Source of the DNA: Pseudomonas khavaziana
GTDB lineage: Bacteria > Pseudomonadota > Gammaproteobacteria > Pseudomonadales > Pseudomonadaceae
NCBI RefSeq assembly: GCF_019145205.1
Contig: NZ_JAHSTT010000018.1
Coordinates: 1-64,000, forward strand
Length of the DNA stretch: 64,000 bases
Direction of reading: 5' to 3'
Shown: positions 15,657 through 24,896 of the stretch, piece after piece
Position numbering within the stretch: position 1 is the first letter of the stretch
How the letters are laid out: the number at the start of each line of letters is the position of its first letter
Program-made: the position numbers and the translations under genes
Notes under the pieces: generated by a model
Database searches by the model: none
What the model was told of the DNA's origin: nothing
What the model saw: only the letters and a program-made list of their open reading frames with translations

Positions 15657-16010
15657 ATGCACAAGCTGGTAATTGGCGCATTGGTATTGGCAGCACTGGC
15701 CGGCTGCGCGGGCTCGAAGATGAAAGAGGCGCGTGCCGCCAACCCCTACAAGACCCTGGCATCGGATAAGGCCACCCTGGTGGTTGCCCAATGCATCCAG
15801 TTCGGCTGGCAGGATGAAAGCGTGTTTGGCGTCGACGCGGGCGGTTTCAAGGAGGCCACCGACGCTGGTGGTTTCACGGTCTACACCACCGGTGGCGACT
15901 ACTTTGTCGATGTACTAAGCAGCGGTGCGGGTTCTACCGTCAAGTATTACGCCGCTGAAGACAATATGCCGGCCAAGCGCCGCCTGGCTGCGCTCGCCAC
16001 TTGTCTGTAA
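15657..16010 (+). CDS. Lipoprotein, unknown
   Basis: 117 residues. The signal MHKLVIGALVLAALAGCAGS has a lipobox (LAGC, Cys17), so lipidation and membrane attachment are expected. The mature part is about 100 residues with two further Cys (QCIQFGW and ATCL), possibly a disulfide. ATG 15657 has AAGGAAGC upstream. No named family recognised. It resembles the lipoprotein at 26275 in layout (small, CIQ/CVV then a C-terminal Cys). Confidence 0.75.
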   Translation: MHKLVIGALVLAALAGCAGSKMKEARAANPYKTLASDKATLVVAQCIQFGWQDESVFGVDAGGFKEATDAGGFTVYTTGGDYFVDVLSSGAGSTVKYYAAEDNMPAKRRLAALATCL

Positions 16011-16158
16011 TACCTTGCCTTAGTCATATTGCGAAACGCCTGGCGGGACAGCTGCCGGGCATTGTCTTATGATTCACTCGCTCGCTCGACGTGATGGCTC
16101 TTTACCGGTACACGGATGTCGAGGCCTAAACGTCGGGCGAGCACCTCTTTGTCGCGCC

Positions 16159-16863
16159 TCAACGCGGCATGAATCCCAGGTGCCAGCGCCGTGGGATCAT
16201 CAGTGTCACCAGCCCCAATAACCCTGCCAATGCACCGCTGACCCACAGTGCACGCAGGCCCATCTGCTGTTCCAGCAGCGCGCCGATCACGGCGCCGATA
16301 AACATCCCGGCCCATGGAATCAATTGCACGCGCCAGCCATTGCGGCGTTCGCCCAATAGCCAGCGTCCCAGGCCGCGGCCAAAACGTGAAAGCGCGCCGG
16401 TGACATAGGTGAGCCCCACCGGCAAGCCATTCACTTCCTCGACGGCCGCGTTGAGCATACCCATGGCGATAATTGCCGCCAGCAAGGCTGGCAGGGTCGC
16501 TGTCGAGGGCCACAGCGCCGCGCCGCAGAGCAAGGCGCCGATGCACAGCAAGAGTGGCAACGCGTGACGCTTGCTGAAGCGGCTGACCATTACGCCCAAG
16601 GCATTACCCAGCACAAAGGTCGCGATCAACAGCACCAGGCGTCCGGTGAGCCCAAGGTCGCCGGCGCTGATGGCCACCGCCAACCGCGTGGTGTTTCCGC
16701 TCATGAACGAGACAAAATCGCCACTGGCCATAAAGCCAATGGCGTCGGTCATGCCGGCCAGCACCGACAGGCACGCCACCAGCGTCATGCCCACCCGCCC
16801 ACGCCAGCGCTGTCGATGGGCGAGCGTAACGTTGGAGTAAGGCTTGCGTGACGAAGGCAGCAT
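16159..16863 (-). CDS. DUF1275 (YoaK-type) membrane protein
   Basis: 234 residues with about six membrane helices. The block ACLSVLAGMTDAIGFMASGDFVSFMSGNTTRLA is diagnostic of the DUF1275 family. Inner-membrane protein of unknown function; the substrate, if any, is unknown. Single gene convergent with the lipoprotein. Confidence 0.85.
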   Translation of the reverse strand: MLPSSRKPYSNVTLAHRQRWRGRVGMTLVACLSVLAGMTDAIGFMASGDFVSFMSGNTTRLAVAISAGDLGLTGRLVLLIATFVLGNALGVMVSRFSKRHALPLLLCIGALLCGAALWPSTATLPALLAAIIAMGMLNAAVEEVNGLPVGLTYVTGALSRFGRGLGRWLLGERRNGWRVQLIPWAGMFIGAVIGALLEQQMGLRALWVSGALAGLLGLVTLMIPRRWHLGFMPR

Positions 16864-16932
16864 GGTGCCGGTTTCCTCGGTGAGATTATCCGGCCACTAC
16901 CGTAGGACGCTTTGCGTGCGGGTGCAATGACC

Positions 16933-18567
16933 TCAGGCATGCTCCAGTTGCCAACCGGCGCTGTGCCACGTCAAATGATGAGTCGGCTCAATCGCCTGTA
17001 GAAAGGCCTCGTCATGGGACACCGCCAGCATCGCGCCGCCGAAGCCTTTCAAGGCCTGTTCAAAGGCGAGCACCGATTCCAGATCCAGGTGATTGGTGGG
17101 TTCATCCAATAGCAGCAGTTGTGCGGGGGTAGCACGCCACAAGGCAATCGCCATCGCGGCTTTCAAGCGTTCGCCGCCGCTGAGTTGCGCCACCGGTTGG
17201 GTGACCCGCAACGCATCCAGTTGCAACAGTGCCAGGCGCGTACGCAGCTCAGCTTCAGCCAGCGGGGTGTCGAGCAGGTTCAGTTGTTCGATGATGCAAC
17301 GCCGGTCATCCAGCAGCGCCAGGTGCTGATCGAGATAAGCGCTGGACACCGCCACCTGGCACTCGCCACTCACGGCCTGCCATTGGCCAGCAAGCAATTT
17401 GAGCAGGGTGGATTTACCACAACCGTTAGGCCCGCGCACGGCGACGCGCATGGGCCCCGCCAGGTGGAGGGTCAGATAGCTGGAGGGCGCCAGCGCATCG
17501 AGCCAGGGCAGCTGCGCACCTTCCAGCGTCAGCACTTGCCGGCCGTTGGGCACCGTCGAGCCTGGCAAGGCGAGCAGGGTGGGCGTCTCATCCACCACGT
17601 GCTCGTAGGCTTGACGCACCTGGTCATCCAGCTGGTTTTTGTGCGCGTGATGAGCGCTGCGCACAGTGCTGACAATTTCCGTGGCGGCGCCTTTCCAGCG
17701 TGCCTTGGTGAAGCGGTCGACGTTGGCGGTCTCGGCGTTTTTACGCGAGCGTGCGGCGTTGCGCTGCAGGCTGTCATGGTCTTTTTGCAGGCGCCGACGC
17801 TCTCGGCTACGTGTCTGGCGCGCATGTTCCCACGCCGCGATGGCGGCCTGCTGCTGCGTCTCCCGTTGCTGGTGATAGGCATCGTAGTTGCCGCCGTAAA
17901 CCTGGACACCAAGGGGGGACAATTCGATGATGCGCCCCATGGCGTTGAGTAGCTGTCGATCATGGCTGACCACCACCAGGCCGCCACGCCAATCGCCCAG
18001 CATCCTTAACAGCCAAGCGCGCCCGGCACTGTCGAGGTGGTTGCTCGGTTCGTCCACAATCAGCAACTGCGGCGCCGCCAGCAGCGCACCGATCAGAGCG
18101 ACCCGAGCCAACTGGCCGCCGCTGAGTTGATCAGCGCGGGTGCCGGCGTTGAGGGTTGGTAAACCCGCCGCGTCCAGCGCCAGGCGCAGGCGTTCGGCCA
18201 GATCCCAGCGATCGTCGATCAACTCCAGATCACCGACACGGGCCTCACCTCGGGCCATACGCTCAAGGGCAGCCAAGGCAGGGGCCGTGGCGGTGATATG
18301 GGCGACCGTTGCGCCTGCTTGAACCGTCAGCGCCTGGGGCACATAGACGACGCTGGACGGCTTTTTCAAGCTGCCGGAGGAAGGCAACAATACCCCGGCC
18401 AGCAACTTCGCCAGGATACTTTTGCCGCGCCCATTGCGCCCGACGATACCGGTGGGCGTGTTATCAATAGACAGGTTCAGGTCCTCCAGCAAGGTTTCGC
18501 CATTGGCGAACTGGAAAGACACATGTTGCAGGGAAACAAGCACGGGCAGCCGGTTGACGTCAGTCAT
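16933..18567 (-). CDS. ABC-F family ATPase
   Basis: 544 residues with two nucleotide-binding domains and no membrane segments. Domain 1 has GRNGRGKS (Walker A), LSGGQLARVAL and IVDEPSNHLD. Domain 2 has GPNGCGKST, LSGGERLKAAMA and LLDEPTNHLD. A charged linker (RSRERRRLQKDHDSLQRNA) joins them, as in ABC-F proteins that act on ribosomes. It is shorter and less conserved than Uup or EttA. ATG 18567 has GGAGG five bases upstream. The physiological role cannot be fixed from sequence. Confidence 0.85.
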   Translation of the reverse strand: MTDVNRLPVLVSLQHVSFQFANGETLLEDLNLSIDNTPTGIVGRNGRGKSILAKLLAGVLLPSSGSLKKPSSVVYVPQALTVQAGATVAHITATAPALAALERMARGEARVGDLELIDDRWDLAERLRLALDAAGLPTLNAGTRADQLSGGQLARVALIGALLAAPQLLIVDEPSNHLDSAGRAWLLRMLGDWRGGLVVVSHDRQLLNAMGRIIELSPLGVQVYGGNYDAYHQQRETQQQAAIAAWEHARQTRSRERRRLQKDHDSLQRNAARSRKNAETANVDRFTKARWKGAATEIVSTVRSAHHAHKNQLDDQVRQAYEHVVDETPTLLALPGSTVPNGRQVLTLEGAQLPWLDALAPSSYLTLHLAGPMRVAVRGPNGCGKSTLLKLLAGQWQAVSGECQVAVSSAYLDQHLALLDDRRCIIEQLNLLDTPLAEAELRTRLALLQLDALRVTQPVAQLSGGERLKAAMAIALWRATPAQLLLLDEPTNHLDLESVLAFEQALKGFGGAMLAVSHDEAFLQAIEPTHHLTWHSAGWQLEHA

Positions 18568-18691
18568 CAGCACCTCCAAAAAAATGTCGAACAGGCCGAC
18601 AAGCGCGCCAGGCGGCTCGTCGCAGATACATTTTGGAAGGCTTAGTTGTTCACGTCGGCGGTCATCCCGTTAATCAGAAGGGACGCAGAGG

Positions 18692-19741
18692 CTAACCCAC
18701 CTTGGCTTTGTGCGGCAAGTCTTCGGCGAGTTTCTCAAGGAACATCGCCAGGGCCACTTCTTCGGCTTTCAGACCCTTGCGCACCCGAGGCTTGGGCAGC
18801 TTGGACAATTCACCGAGGCTGAAATGCTCAAGCACCGCAGGGTGGATGTAACATTTGCGACACACCGCAGGCGTGTTGCCCAACTGCCTGGCAACGTCCT
18901 TGACCATCGCCACCACATGCCGCTTGGCGTCGGACTCCGGCTGCCACGCCAACTCGCGCAATACCGCCAACGCCATGGCCGTGCCGGCCCAGGTGCGATA
19001 GTCCTTGGCGGTAAAGTCTTCGCCGGTCAGTTCATGCAGGTAGGCGTTGACGTCGTGGGAACTGACGGTATGGCGTTCACCGTCTTCGTCCAGGTACTGG
19101 AACAGGTTCTGCCCGGGCAACTCCATACAGCGCCTGACCACACTGGCCAGGCGCCGGTCCTTGACGCTGACTTGGTGCTCGACACCGCTCTTGCCACGAA
19201 ACTGAAACTGGATCTCGCTGCCCTTGATATCCACATGGCGGTTGCGCAGGGTGGTCAGGCCGTAGGATTTATTCTCGCGGGCGTACTGGGTATTGCCGAC
19301 ACGAATCAGCGTGGCATCCAGCAACATCACCACCGTTGCCAGGACCTTTTCGCGGGTAAACCCCGGCTCGGCGATCTGTGCTTCCAGCTGTTTGCGCAAT
19401 TTCGGCAAGGTGTTGCCGAAGGCCTGCAACCGCGAGTACTTGTCGCTGTCACGCACTTCGCGCCAGCGTGGGTGGTAGCGGTATTGCTTGCGGCCACGGG
19501 CATCGCGGCCGGTGGCCTGCAGGTGGCCGCAAGGGTCGGCGCATATCCACACATCGGTGTAGGCGGGCGGCACGGCCAGGGCGTTCAGGCGTTTGATTTC
19601 ATCGGCATCGGTGATGCGCTCGCCTTTGGCGTCCAGGTACTGGAACTTACCCCGCACCTTCTTGCGGCGAATGCCAGGTTGGGTGTCGTCAACGTAATGC
19701 AGGTCGCGGGGCAGGTCGGCGGGCAACGAAGAATCGGGCAT
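18692..19741 (-). CDS. DNA topoisomerase IB
   Basis: 349 residues, the size of bacterial/poxvirus-type topoisomerase IB. It relaxes supercoils through a 3'-phosphotyrosine intermediate. The N-terminal domain holds PGIRRKKVRGKFQYLD. The catalytic domain has KDRRLASVVRRC, DVNAYLHELTGEDFTAKDYRTWAGT and the nucleophile Tyr298 in CYIHPAV. ATG 19741 (MPDSSLPADLPRDLHYVDD) has AAGGA upstream and suits family length. It is a single gene in a minus-strand series. Confidence 0.9.
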   Translation of the reverse strand: MPDSSLPADLPRDLHYVDDTQPGIRRKKVRGKFQYLDAKGERITDADEIKRLNALAVPPAYTDVWICADPCGHLQATGRDARGRKQYRYHPRWREVRDSDKYSRLQAFGNTLPKLRKQLEAQIAEPGFTREKVLATVVMLLDATLIRVGNTQYARENKSYGLTTLRNRHVDIKGSEIQFQFRGKSGVEHQVSVKDRRLASVVRRCMELPGQNLFQYLDEDGERHTVSSHDVNAYLHELTGEDFTAKDYRTWAGTAMALAVLRELAWQPESDAKRHVVAMVKDVARQLGNTPAVCRKCYIHPAVLEHFSLGELSKLPKPRVRKGLKAEEVALAMFLEKLAEDLPHKAKVG

Positions 19742-19815
19742 GGTGCGGGTTCCTTGACAACAAATCAGGCCGGTATGTCTGATTGACCGCAGCGTCTTTC
19801 GGTCGTGCCAATTGG

Positions 19816-20895
19816 TTACGCCAGCACCGCCACCGCCTTGATTTGCGCCCACAACGCTTGGCCTGGATGCAGGTGCAACTGATCGCGGGAGAAGCGCGTA
19901 ATGCGGGCCAGCAACGGCGTGCCGCCTGCATCCAGGCGCACCAGCACATGGGCGCTGTTATCCGCCCCAATGTCCTGGGTGACGGTGACGGGGAGCCGAT
20001 TGAGGATGCTGCTGTGTTCCTCGGCCTGCAGGCTCAAGCTCACATCCCGTGCCTGCACCTTGACCCGCAGCGGTTGGCCCACCGCCAGTGGTGCATGGGC
20101 CACGCGGATCTGCAGCGGGCAGTTGGGGAGTTGCAGGGTGAGTAACTGATAGTGGGCGTCGTAGGCAATCACCTGGCCAGCAATCACCACGCCGGCATCG
20201 TCGCCCAGGGCCAGCGGCAGGTCGAGCCTTGCCAGGGTTTCGCCGATGGGCCCGCTGGCCAAGGCTTTGCCTTCGCTGAGCAAGACGATATGGTCGGCCA
20301 GCCGCGCGACCTCATCCTGGGCGTGGCTGACGTACAGCACCGGTATATTCAGCTCGTCGTGCAGGCGTTCCAGGTAAGGCAAAATCTCGCTTTTACGTTG
20401 GCTGTCCAGGGCTGCCAGGGGTTCATCCATCAACAGCAACCTGGGGCTGGTCAGCAAGGCGCGGGCAATGCCGATGCGTTGGCGCTCGCCCCCGGACAGG
20501 TGTTGCGGGTTACGTTCAAGCAGGTGGCCGATGCCCAGCAGCTCGGTGGCCTGGGCCATGTCCACGCGCCGTTGCTGGCGTGGAATGCGCTTGAGGCCGA
20601 ACGCCAGATTGGCCCGTACCGATAGGTGGGGAAATAAGCTGGCTTCCTGGAACACATAACCCAAGGCGCGTTTGTGCGCGGGCACAAACAGCCCTTTGTG
20701 GCTGTCTTGCCAGACCTCATCGTTGATCTGCACAAAGGCGTCTTCGGCGCGCTCCAAACCGGCGATGCAACGCAGGCAGGTGGTCTTGCCGGAACCGGAA
20801 TGCCCGTATAGCGCGGTCACGCCGCGGCCGGGCAATTGCAGGTTCACATCCAGGGCAAAGGTGGAGTATTTCAAGTGCAGGCGTATATCAATCAT
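19816..20895 (-). CDS. modC: Molybdate ABC transporter ATPase
   Basis: 359 residues. Walker A GHSGSGKTT, signature LSGGERQRIGIARALL, Walker B LLLMDEPLAALD, and a C-terminal Mop/TOBE domain (about 290-355: VKVQARDVSLSL, NRLPVTVTQDIG), the ModC hallmark. It energises molybdate uptake with ModA and ModB. ATG 20895 begins five bases after modB, giving the usual start MIDIRLHLKY. Confidence 0.95.
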   Translation of the reverse strand: MIDIRLHLKYSTFALDVNLQLPGRGVTALYGHSGSGKTTCLRCIAGLERAEDAFVQINDEVWQDSHKGLFVPAHKRALGYVFQEASLFPHLSVRANLAFGLKRIPRQQRRVDMAQATELLGIGHLLERNPQHLSGGERQRIGIARALLTSPRLLLMDEPLAALDSQRKSEILPYLERLHDELNIPVLYVSHAQDEVARLADHIVLLSEGKALASGPIGETLARLDLPLALGDDAGVVIAGQVIAYDAHYQLLTLQLPNCPLQIRVAHAPLAVGQPLRVKVQARDVSLSLQAEEHSSILNRLPVTVTQDIGADNSAHVLVRLDAGGTPLLARITRFSRDQLHLHPGQALWAQIKAVAVLA

Positions 20896-20900
20896 CGCGT

Positions 20901-21581
20901 TCAGCTCCAGCCCATCTTGGTTTTGCGGCTGGAGTACAGCGCCAGCAACACGAGGAACGCGAACACCACCATGGCACCGGCCAGCCAATGAGCCTGGGCA
21001 TACTCCATGGCTTCAACGTGGTCGTAGATCTGCACCGAGACCACCCGGGTCTTGTCCGGGATATTGCCGCCGATCATCAGCACCACGCCGAACTCGCCAA
21101 CGGTATGGGCAAAGCCGAGGATCGATGCGGTGATAAACCCTGGGCGCGCCAGGGGCAGGATCACCGTGAAAAATGTGTCCCACGGATTAGCACGCAAGGT
21201 CGCGGCCACTTCCAACGGGCGGGTGCCGATGGCGGAGAAGGCGTTCTGCAACGGCTGCACCACGAAGGGCATGGAATAGATCACCGAGCCGATCACCAGC
21301 CCGGCGAAGCTGAAGGTGAGGGTGCCAAGGCCCAGCCACTGGGTGAACTGGCCGAAGTAACCGTTGGGGCCCATGGTCAACAGCAAGTAGAAACCGATGA
21401 CCGTTGGCGGCAGCACCAGCGGTAATGCGACCACTGCACCGATGGGGCCGCGCCACCACGAGGTGGTGCGCGACAGCCACAGGGCAATCGGAGTGCCGAT
21501 GATCAACAGGATCACAGTAGTCAGTGACGCCAGCTTGATGGTCAACCAGATCGCGGAAAAATCAGCACTCGACAGGGGCAT
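20901..21581 (-). CDS. modB: Molybdate ABC transporter permease
   Basis: 226 residues, five to six membrane segments, with the permease coupling loop EVAATLRANPWDTFFTVILPLARPG. The start ATG abuts the modA stop with no gap (TAAATG), indicating tight coupling. It is the inner-membrane channel of the molybdate transporter. Confidence 0.95.
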   Translation of the reverse strand: MPLSSADFSAIWLTIKLASLTTVILLIIGTPIALWLSRTTSWWRGPIGAVVALPLVLPPTVIGFYLLLTMGPNGYFGQFTQWLGLGTLTFSFAGLVIGSVIYSMPFVVQPLQNAFSAIGTRPLEVAATLRANPWDTFFTVILPLARPGFITASILGFAHTVGEFGVVLMIGGNIPDKTRVVSVQIYDHVEAMEYAQAHWLAGAMVVFAFLVLLALYSSRKTKMGWS

Positions 21582-22334
21582 TTACAGCTCGTAACCGTAG
21601 GATTTGATTACAGCCGCTGCTTTCGGCCCTTTCAGGTAGTCAACCAGAGCCTTGGCGGCGGCGCTGTCCTTGCCCTTGTTGAGGATCACGGCGTCCTGTT
21701 TGATAGGGTCATGCATAGATGCCGGAACAATCCATGCCGAACCTTTGGTGACTTTGCCGTCTTTGTAGATCTGCGACAAGGCAACAAAACCCAGCTCGGC
21801 ATTGCCGGTGGACACGAACTGATAGGCCTGGGTGATGTTCTGGCCCTCGACGAGCTTGTCCTTGACCTGTTCGGTCAAGCCTTGCCTGGCCAGCACTTGG
21901 GTGGCGGCCAGGCCGTAGGGAGCGGTTTTGGGGTTGGCGATGGACAGGTGCTGGAATTGGTTTTTCTTCAGTACGTCACCCTTGGCATCCACGTAGCCTT
22001 CCTTTGCCGACCACAGCGCCAAGGTGCCGACGGCGTACGTGAAGCGCGAGCCCTTGACGGTATCGCCTTCGGCTTCGAGTTTTTGCGGGGTGGTGTCATC
22101 GGCGCTGAGGAACACTTCAAACGGCGCGCCGTTCTTGATCTGGGTGTAGAACTGCCCGGTGGCGCCATAGGCGGCGACCAGTTTGTGGCCGGTGTCTTTT
22201 TCGAAGTCAGCGGCAATGGCCTGGATCGGCGCGGTGAAGTTGGCAGCCACCGCCACCTGCACTTCATCAGCGTGGGCCGAACCCAAGGCAAATACGGCAA
22301 GCAGGGGGGCCAGGCGTGAGACGCGGGTGATCAT
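21582..22334 (-). CDS. modA: Molybdate-binding periplasmic protein
   Basis: 250 residues. Signal peptide MITRVSRLAPLLAVFALGSAHA, then the mature start DEVQVAVAANFTAPIQAIA. Typical ModA blocks follow: GATGQFYTQIKNGAPFEVFLSADD, TYAVGTLALWS and GNAELGFVALSQI. ATG 22334 has AAGGAG upstream. It is first in modABC. No Mo-box was identified upstream; the gap to the next gene holds a REPIN. Confidence 0.95.
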   Translation of the reverse strand: MITRVSRLAPLLAVFALGSAHADEVQVAVAANFTAPIQAIAADFEKDTGHKLVAAYGATGQFYTQIKNGAPFEVFLSADDTTPQKLEAEGDTVKGSRFTYAVGTLALWSAKEGYVDAKGDVLKKNQFQHLSIANPKTAPYGLAATQVLARQGLTEQVKDKLVEGQNITQAYQFVSTGNAELGFVALSQIYKDGKVTKGSAWIVPASMHDPIKQDAVILNKGKDSAAAKALVDYLKGPKAAAVIKSYGYEL

Positions 22335-22471
22335 GGAGCAACTCCTTGGGATGTACGCTGTAGGCAAGTTGAAAGGTTAATCGCTATGTAGGTGAATATA
22401 TAGCGAGTGGCCATTGTCGGTACAGCGCAATGTTGCCCAGGGGCGGTGCGATGCCATTCAGTTAACGCTCT

Positions 22472-22571
22472 TGTAGGAGCGAGCTTGCTCGCGAAAAACT
22501 CACAGGCGCCGCGTTCATTCAGGAAGCACGCGTTAGCGTTGACGTTTTTCGCGAGCAAGCTCGCTCCTACA
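22472..22571. repeat. REPIN, inverse copy of the element at 11676
   Basis: TGTAGGAGCGAGCTTGCTCG and its inverted copy flank a middle that is the reverse complement of the 11676-11772 element (shared GTTCATTCAG and ACGCGTT blocks). Similarity continues about 20 bp outside the REP ends on one side, so both descend from one larger unit. Confidence 0.85.
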
Positions 22572-22597
22572 GAGGGCGATGTACGCTCTGCGTGAGG

Positions 22598-23662
22598 TCA
22601 GTTACGCGTGAACCTGGTCAGTGCCTGTTCGGCCAGCTCGCGGGTCAGGTCATAGGTGTTGCAATCTTTGCCAAGTCCCAGCGACTGGCCCGCCCACAGG
22701 TTGCTGAAACCCGCTTCATCCTTGGCCTTGAGCGGCATCAATGCACCGCCGGCTTTTGGGAACGCCGGTGCGGCCGGGTTGATTGCGCCGAGTTCACGCA
22801 TCACGCGGTTGACGATGCCCCGCGCCGGGCGGCCGGTGAACAGGTTGGTCAGTGCGGTTTCGCTGGCCTGGGCATGGCGCAGCGCGTGGTGATGGGAGGC
22901 GCTGATGCTGGCTTCGGGTGTGAACAAATACGCGGTGCCGATCTGCACCGCAGAAGCGCCCAAGGCCAAGGCGGCGACGATGCCCCGCGCATCACCGATG
23001 CCGCCTGCGGCAATCACCGGCACGCTGACCGCGTCGACAATCTGCGGCACCAGGGCCATCAAGCCGATCTGGCTGTCGAGGTCGTCACTGAGAAACAGGC
23101 CACGGTGCCCACCGGCTTCAATACCCATGGCAATAATCGCGTCGCAGCCGTGCTCCTCCAGCCAGATGGCTTCTTCGACGGTGGTCGCGGAGCAGAGCAC
23201 CTTGGCACCGCTGGCTTTTACCCGGTCCAGCAAGGTTTTTTCCGGCAGGCCGAAGTGAAAACTCACCACCTCAGGGCAGAACTCCTCAACCACTTGGCAA
23301 GCAGCCTCGTTGAATGGTGCACGATTGGACACGGGCGTCGGCGCGTCAAAGTCGGCACCCAATTCAAGATAGTAGGGCTCAAGCAAATCCTTCCAGCGGC
23401 GGTCACGGCCCTCATCGGCTTGGGGTGGCTGATGGCAGAAGAAATTCAGGTTCAGCGGGCGTGCACTGGCTTGGCGGATGACGGTCAGGGCCTCGCGCAG
23501 TTGCTCGATACCCAGCGCGGCGGCAGGCATGGAGCCCAGCGCGCCGGCTTGCTGGGCGGCAATTACCATTGCAGTGGTCGTTGCCCCAGCCATCGGCGCC
23601 TGGATAATCGGCACATCAATGCCGAGCAGCTCGAGAATACGGGTGTCTGGCCAGGTGCTCAT
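22598..23662 (-). CDS. Nitronate monooxygenase family flavoprotein
   Basis: 354 residues, TIM-barrel FMN enzyme of the nitronate monooxygenase / 2-nitropropane dioxygenase family. Seen: IIQAPMAGATTTAMV near the start, the GGHRG loop (GIEAGGHRGLF), VPVIAAGGIGDARGIVAALALGASAVQIGTAYL and a class I type C-terminus. It oxidises nitronates such as propionate-3-nitronate (family knowledge); the real substrate is unknown. Single gene. Confidence 0.9.
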   Translation of the reverse strand: MSTWPDTRILELLGIDVPIIQAPMAGATTTAMVIAAQQAGALGSMPAAALGIEQLREALTVIRQASARPLNLNFFCHQPPQADEGRDRRWKDLLEPYYLELGADFDAPTPVSNRAPFNEAACQVVEEFCPEVVSFHFGLPEKTLLDRVKASGAKVLCSATTVEEAIWLEEHGCDAIIAMGIEAGGHRGLFLSDDLDSQIGLMALVPQIVDAVSVPVIAAGGIGDARGIVAALALGASAVQIGTAYLFTPEASISASHHHALRHAQASETALTNLFTGRPARGIVNRVMRELGAINPAAPAFPKAGGALMPLKAKDEAGFSNLWAGQSLGLGKDCNTYDLTRELAEQALTRFTRN

Positions 23663-23774
23663 GGGATGCGTCTCCAGCGTTAATAAGGCGTTTCGCTGTT
23701 TTAACAGGGCACCTGGTCGCCGGCCAGTCTGTTTTATTCACTGGACGAATGCAGTGTTTTGTGGGAACTGCATA

Positions 23775-24821
23775 TCAGCGCAGCGTCTCGCGCTCCAGCA
23801 ATTGGCGCTTGCGCTCCACGCCCCAGCGGTAGCCCGACAATTCGCCATCGCTGCGCACCACGCGATGACAAGGAATCGCCACCGCCAGGTGGTTGGCACC
23901 ACAGGCCTGGGCCACGGCGCGAAAGGATTTGGGGGCGCCGATACGCTCGGCTATCTGCCCATAGCTGGCGGTGCTGCCCACCGGGATGTCGCGTAAAGCC
24001 TGCCACACGCGCTCCTGAAAGGCCGTGCCGCGCAGGTCCAGGGGCAGATCAAGGCCCAGGGCAGGAGCTTCGACAAACCCCACGACTTGGGCGATCAGCT
24101 GTTCGAAGCCCCGATCAGCGCCGACCAGTTCGGCCTTGGGGAACTGGTCTTGCAGGTCGCGCACCAGCTTGTCCGGATCGTCTCCGAGCAAAATCGCGCA
24201 CACGCCACGTTGGCTCTGTGCCACCAGAATAGCCCCCAGCGAGCATTGGCCCACGGCAAAGCGAATGGTGTTATTGGCACCGCCGCTTTTGTAATCGCGG
24301 GGCTTCATGCCGAGCAATTGATCGGCGGCTTCATAGAAACGGCTGTTGGAGTTGAAACCCGCGTCATACAGCGTATCGGTCACCGAGTGCTGGCCCTTGA
24401 GGCCGTCGCGAACCTTGCGCGAACGCAGGGCGCTGGCATAGCCCTTGGGCGTCAGGCCGGTACCGGCTTTGAATACACGATGGAAGTGGAACGGGCTCAA
24501 CCCCGCCTGAAGGGCGAGTGCGCCCAGGCTCGGCGGCGTTTCAGCCTGTTCGATCTGCCGGCACGCCTGGGCGACTAACTGCGCATGATGGGCGGCCAGT
24601 TGAGTTCGATCGCCAGTGGCGCGTTTGCTCGGACGATAACCGGCAGCCTCCGCCTGCGCCGGGGTGTCGAAAAATTCGATATTTTCCGGGCGCGGCAAAC
24701 GCGAAGCGCTGCTGGGCCGGCAATACACGCCGGTGGTTTTCACGCCATAGACAAACAGGCTGTCTGCCTTGGCATCGCGGGCAATGATGGCGGCCCAGCG
24801 CGGATCGTGTTCGTTGTTCAT
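23775..24821 (-). CDS. ada: Ada-type methyltransferase/regulator with degenerate zinc site
   Basis: 348 residues. Order: N-terminal Ada zinc domain (1-75), AraC-type helix-turn-helix (about 85-175), and O6-methylguanine-DNA methyltransferase domain with the active site PCHRV (Cys about 318). The zinc domain keeps GVYCRPS (Cys34, equivalent to the methyl acceptor), but Ser38, Ser65 and Ala68 stand where the other three zinc cysteines are expected (CRPSS, RPSKRA in place of CRPSC, RPCKRC). Base repair should be intact; phosphotriester sensing should not. ATG 24821 chosen over GTG 24830. It is 75 bases after alkB, probably the same operon. Confidence 0.85.
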   Translation of the reverse strand: MNNEHDPRWAAIIARDAKADSLFVYGVKTTGVYCRPSSASRLPRPENIEFFDTPAQAEAAGYRPSKRATGDRTQLAAHHAQLVAQACRQIEQAETPPSLGALALQAGLSPFHFHRVFKAGTGLTPKGYASALRSRKVRDGLKGQHSVTDTLYDAGFNSNSRFYEAADQLLGMKPRDYKSGGANNTIRFAVGQCSLGAILVAQSQRGVCAILLGDDPDKLVRDLQDQFPKAELVGADRGFEQLIAQVVGFVEAPALGLDLPLDLRGTAFQERVWQALRDIPVGSTASYGQIAERIGAPKSFRAVAQACGANHLAVAIPCHRVVRSDGELSGYRWGVERKRQLLERETLR

Positions 24822-24896
24822 GGCCTGCACTCTTGACGGTTCACGAGCAGATTAACCGTGCCAGTTGCCCATGACACTCCGAAGCTTGCGGTCAAA

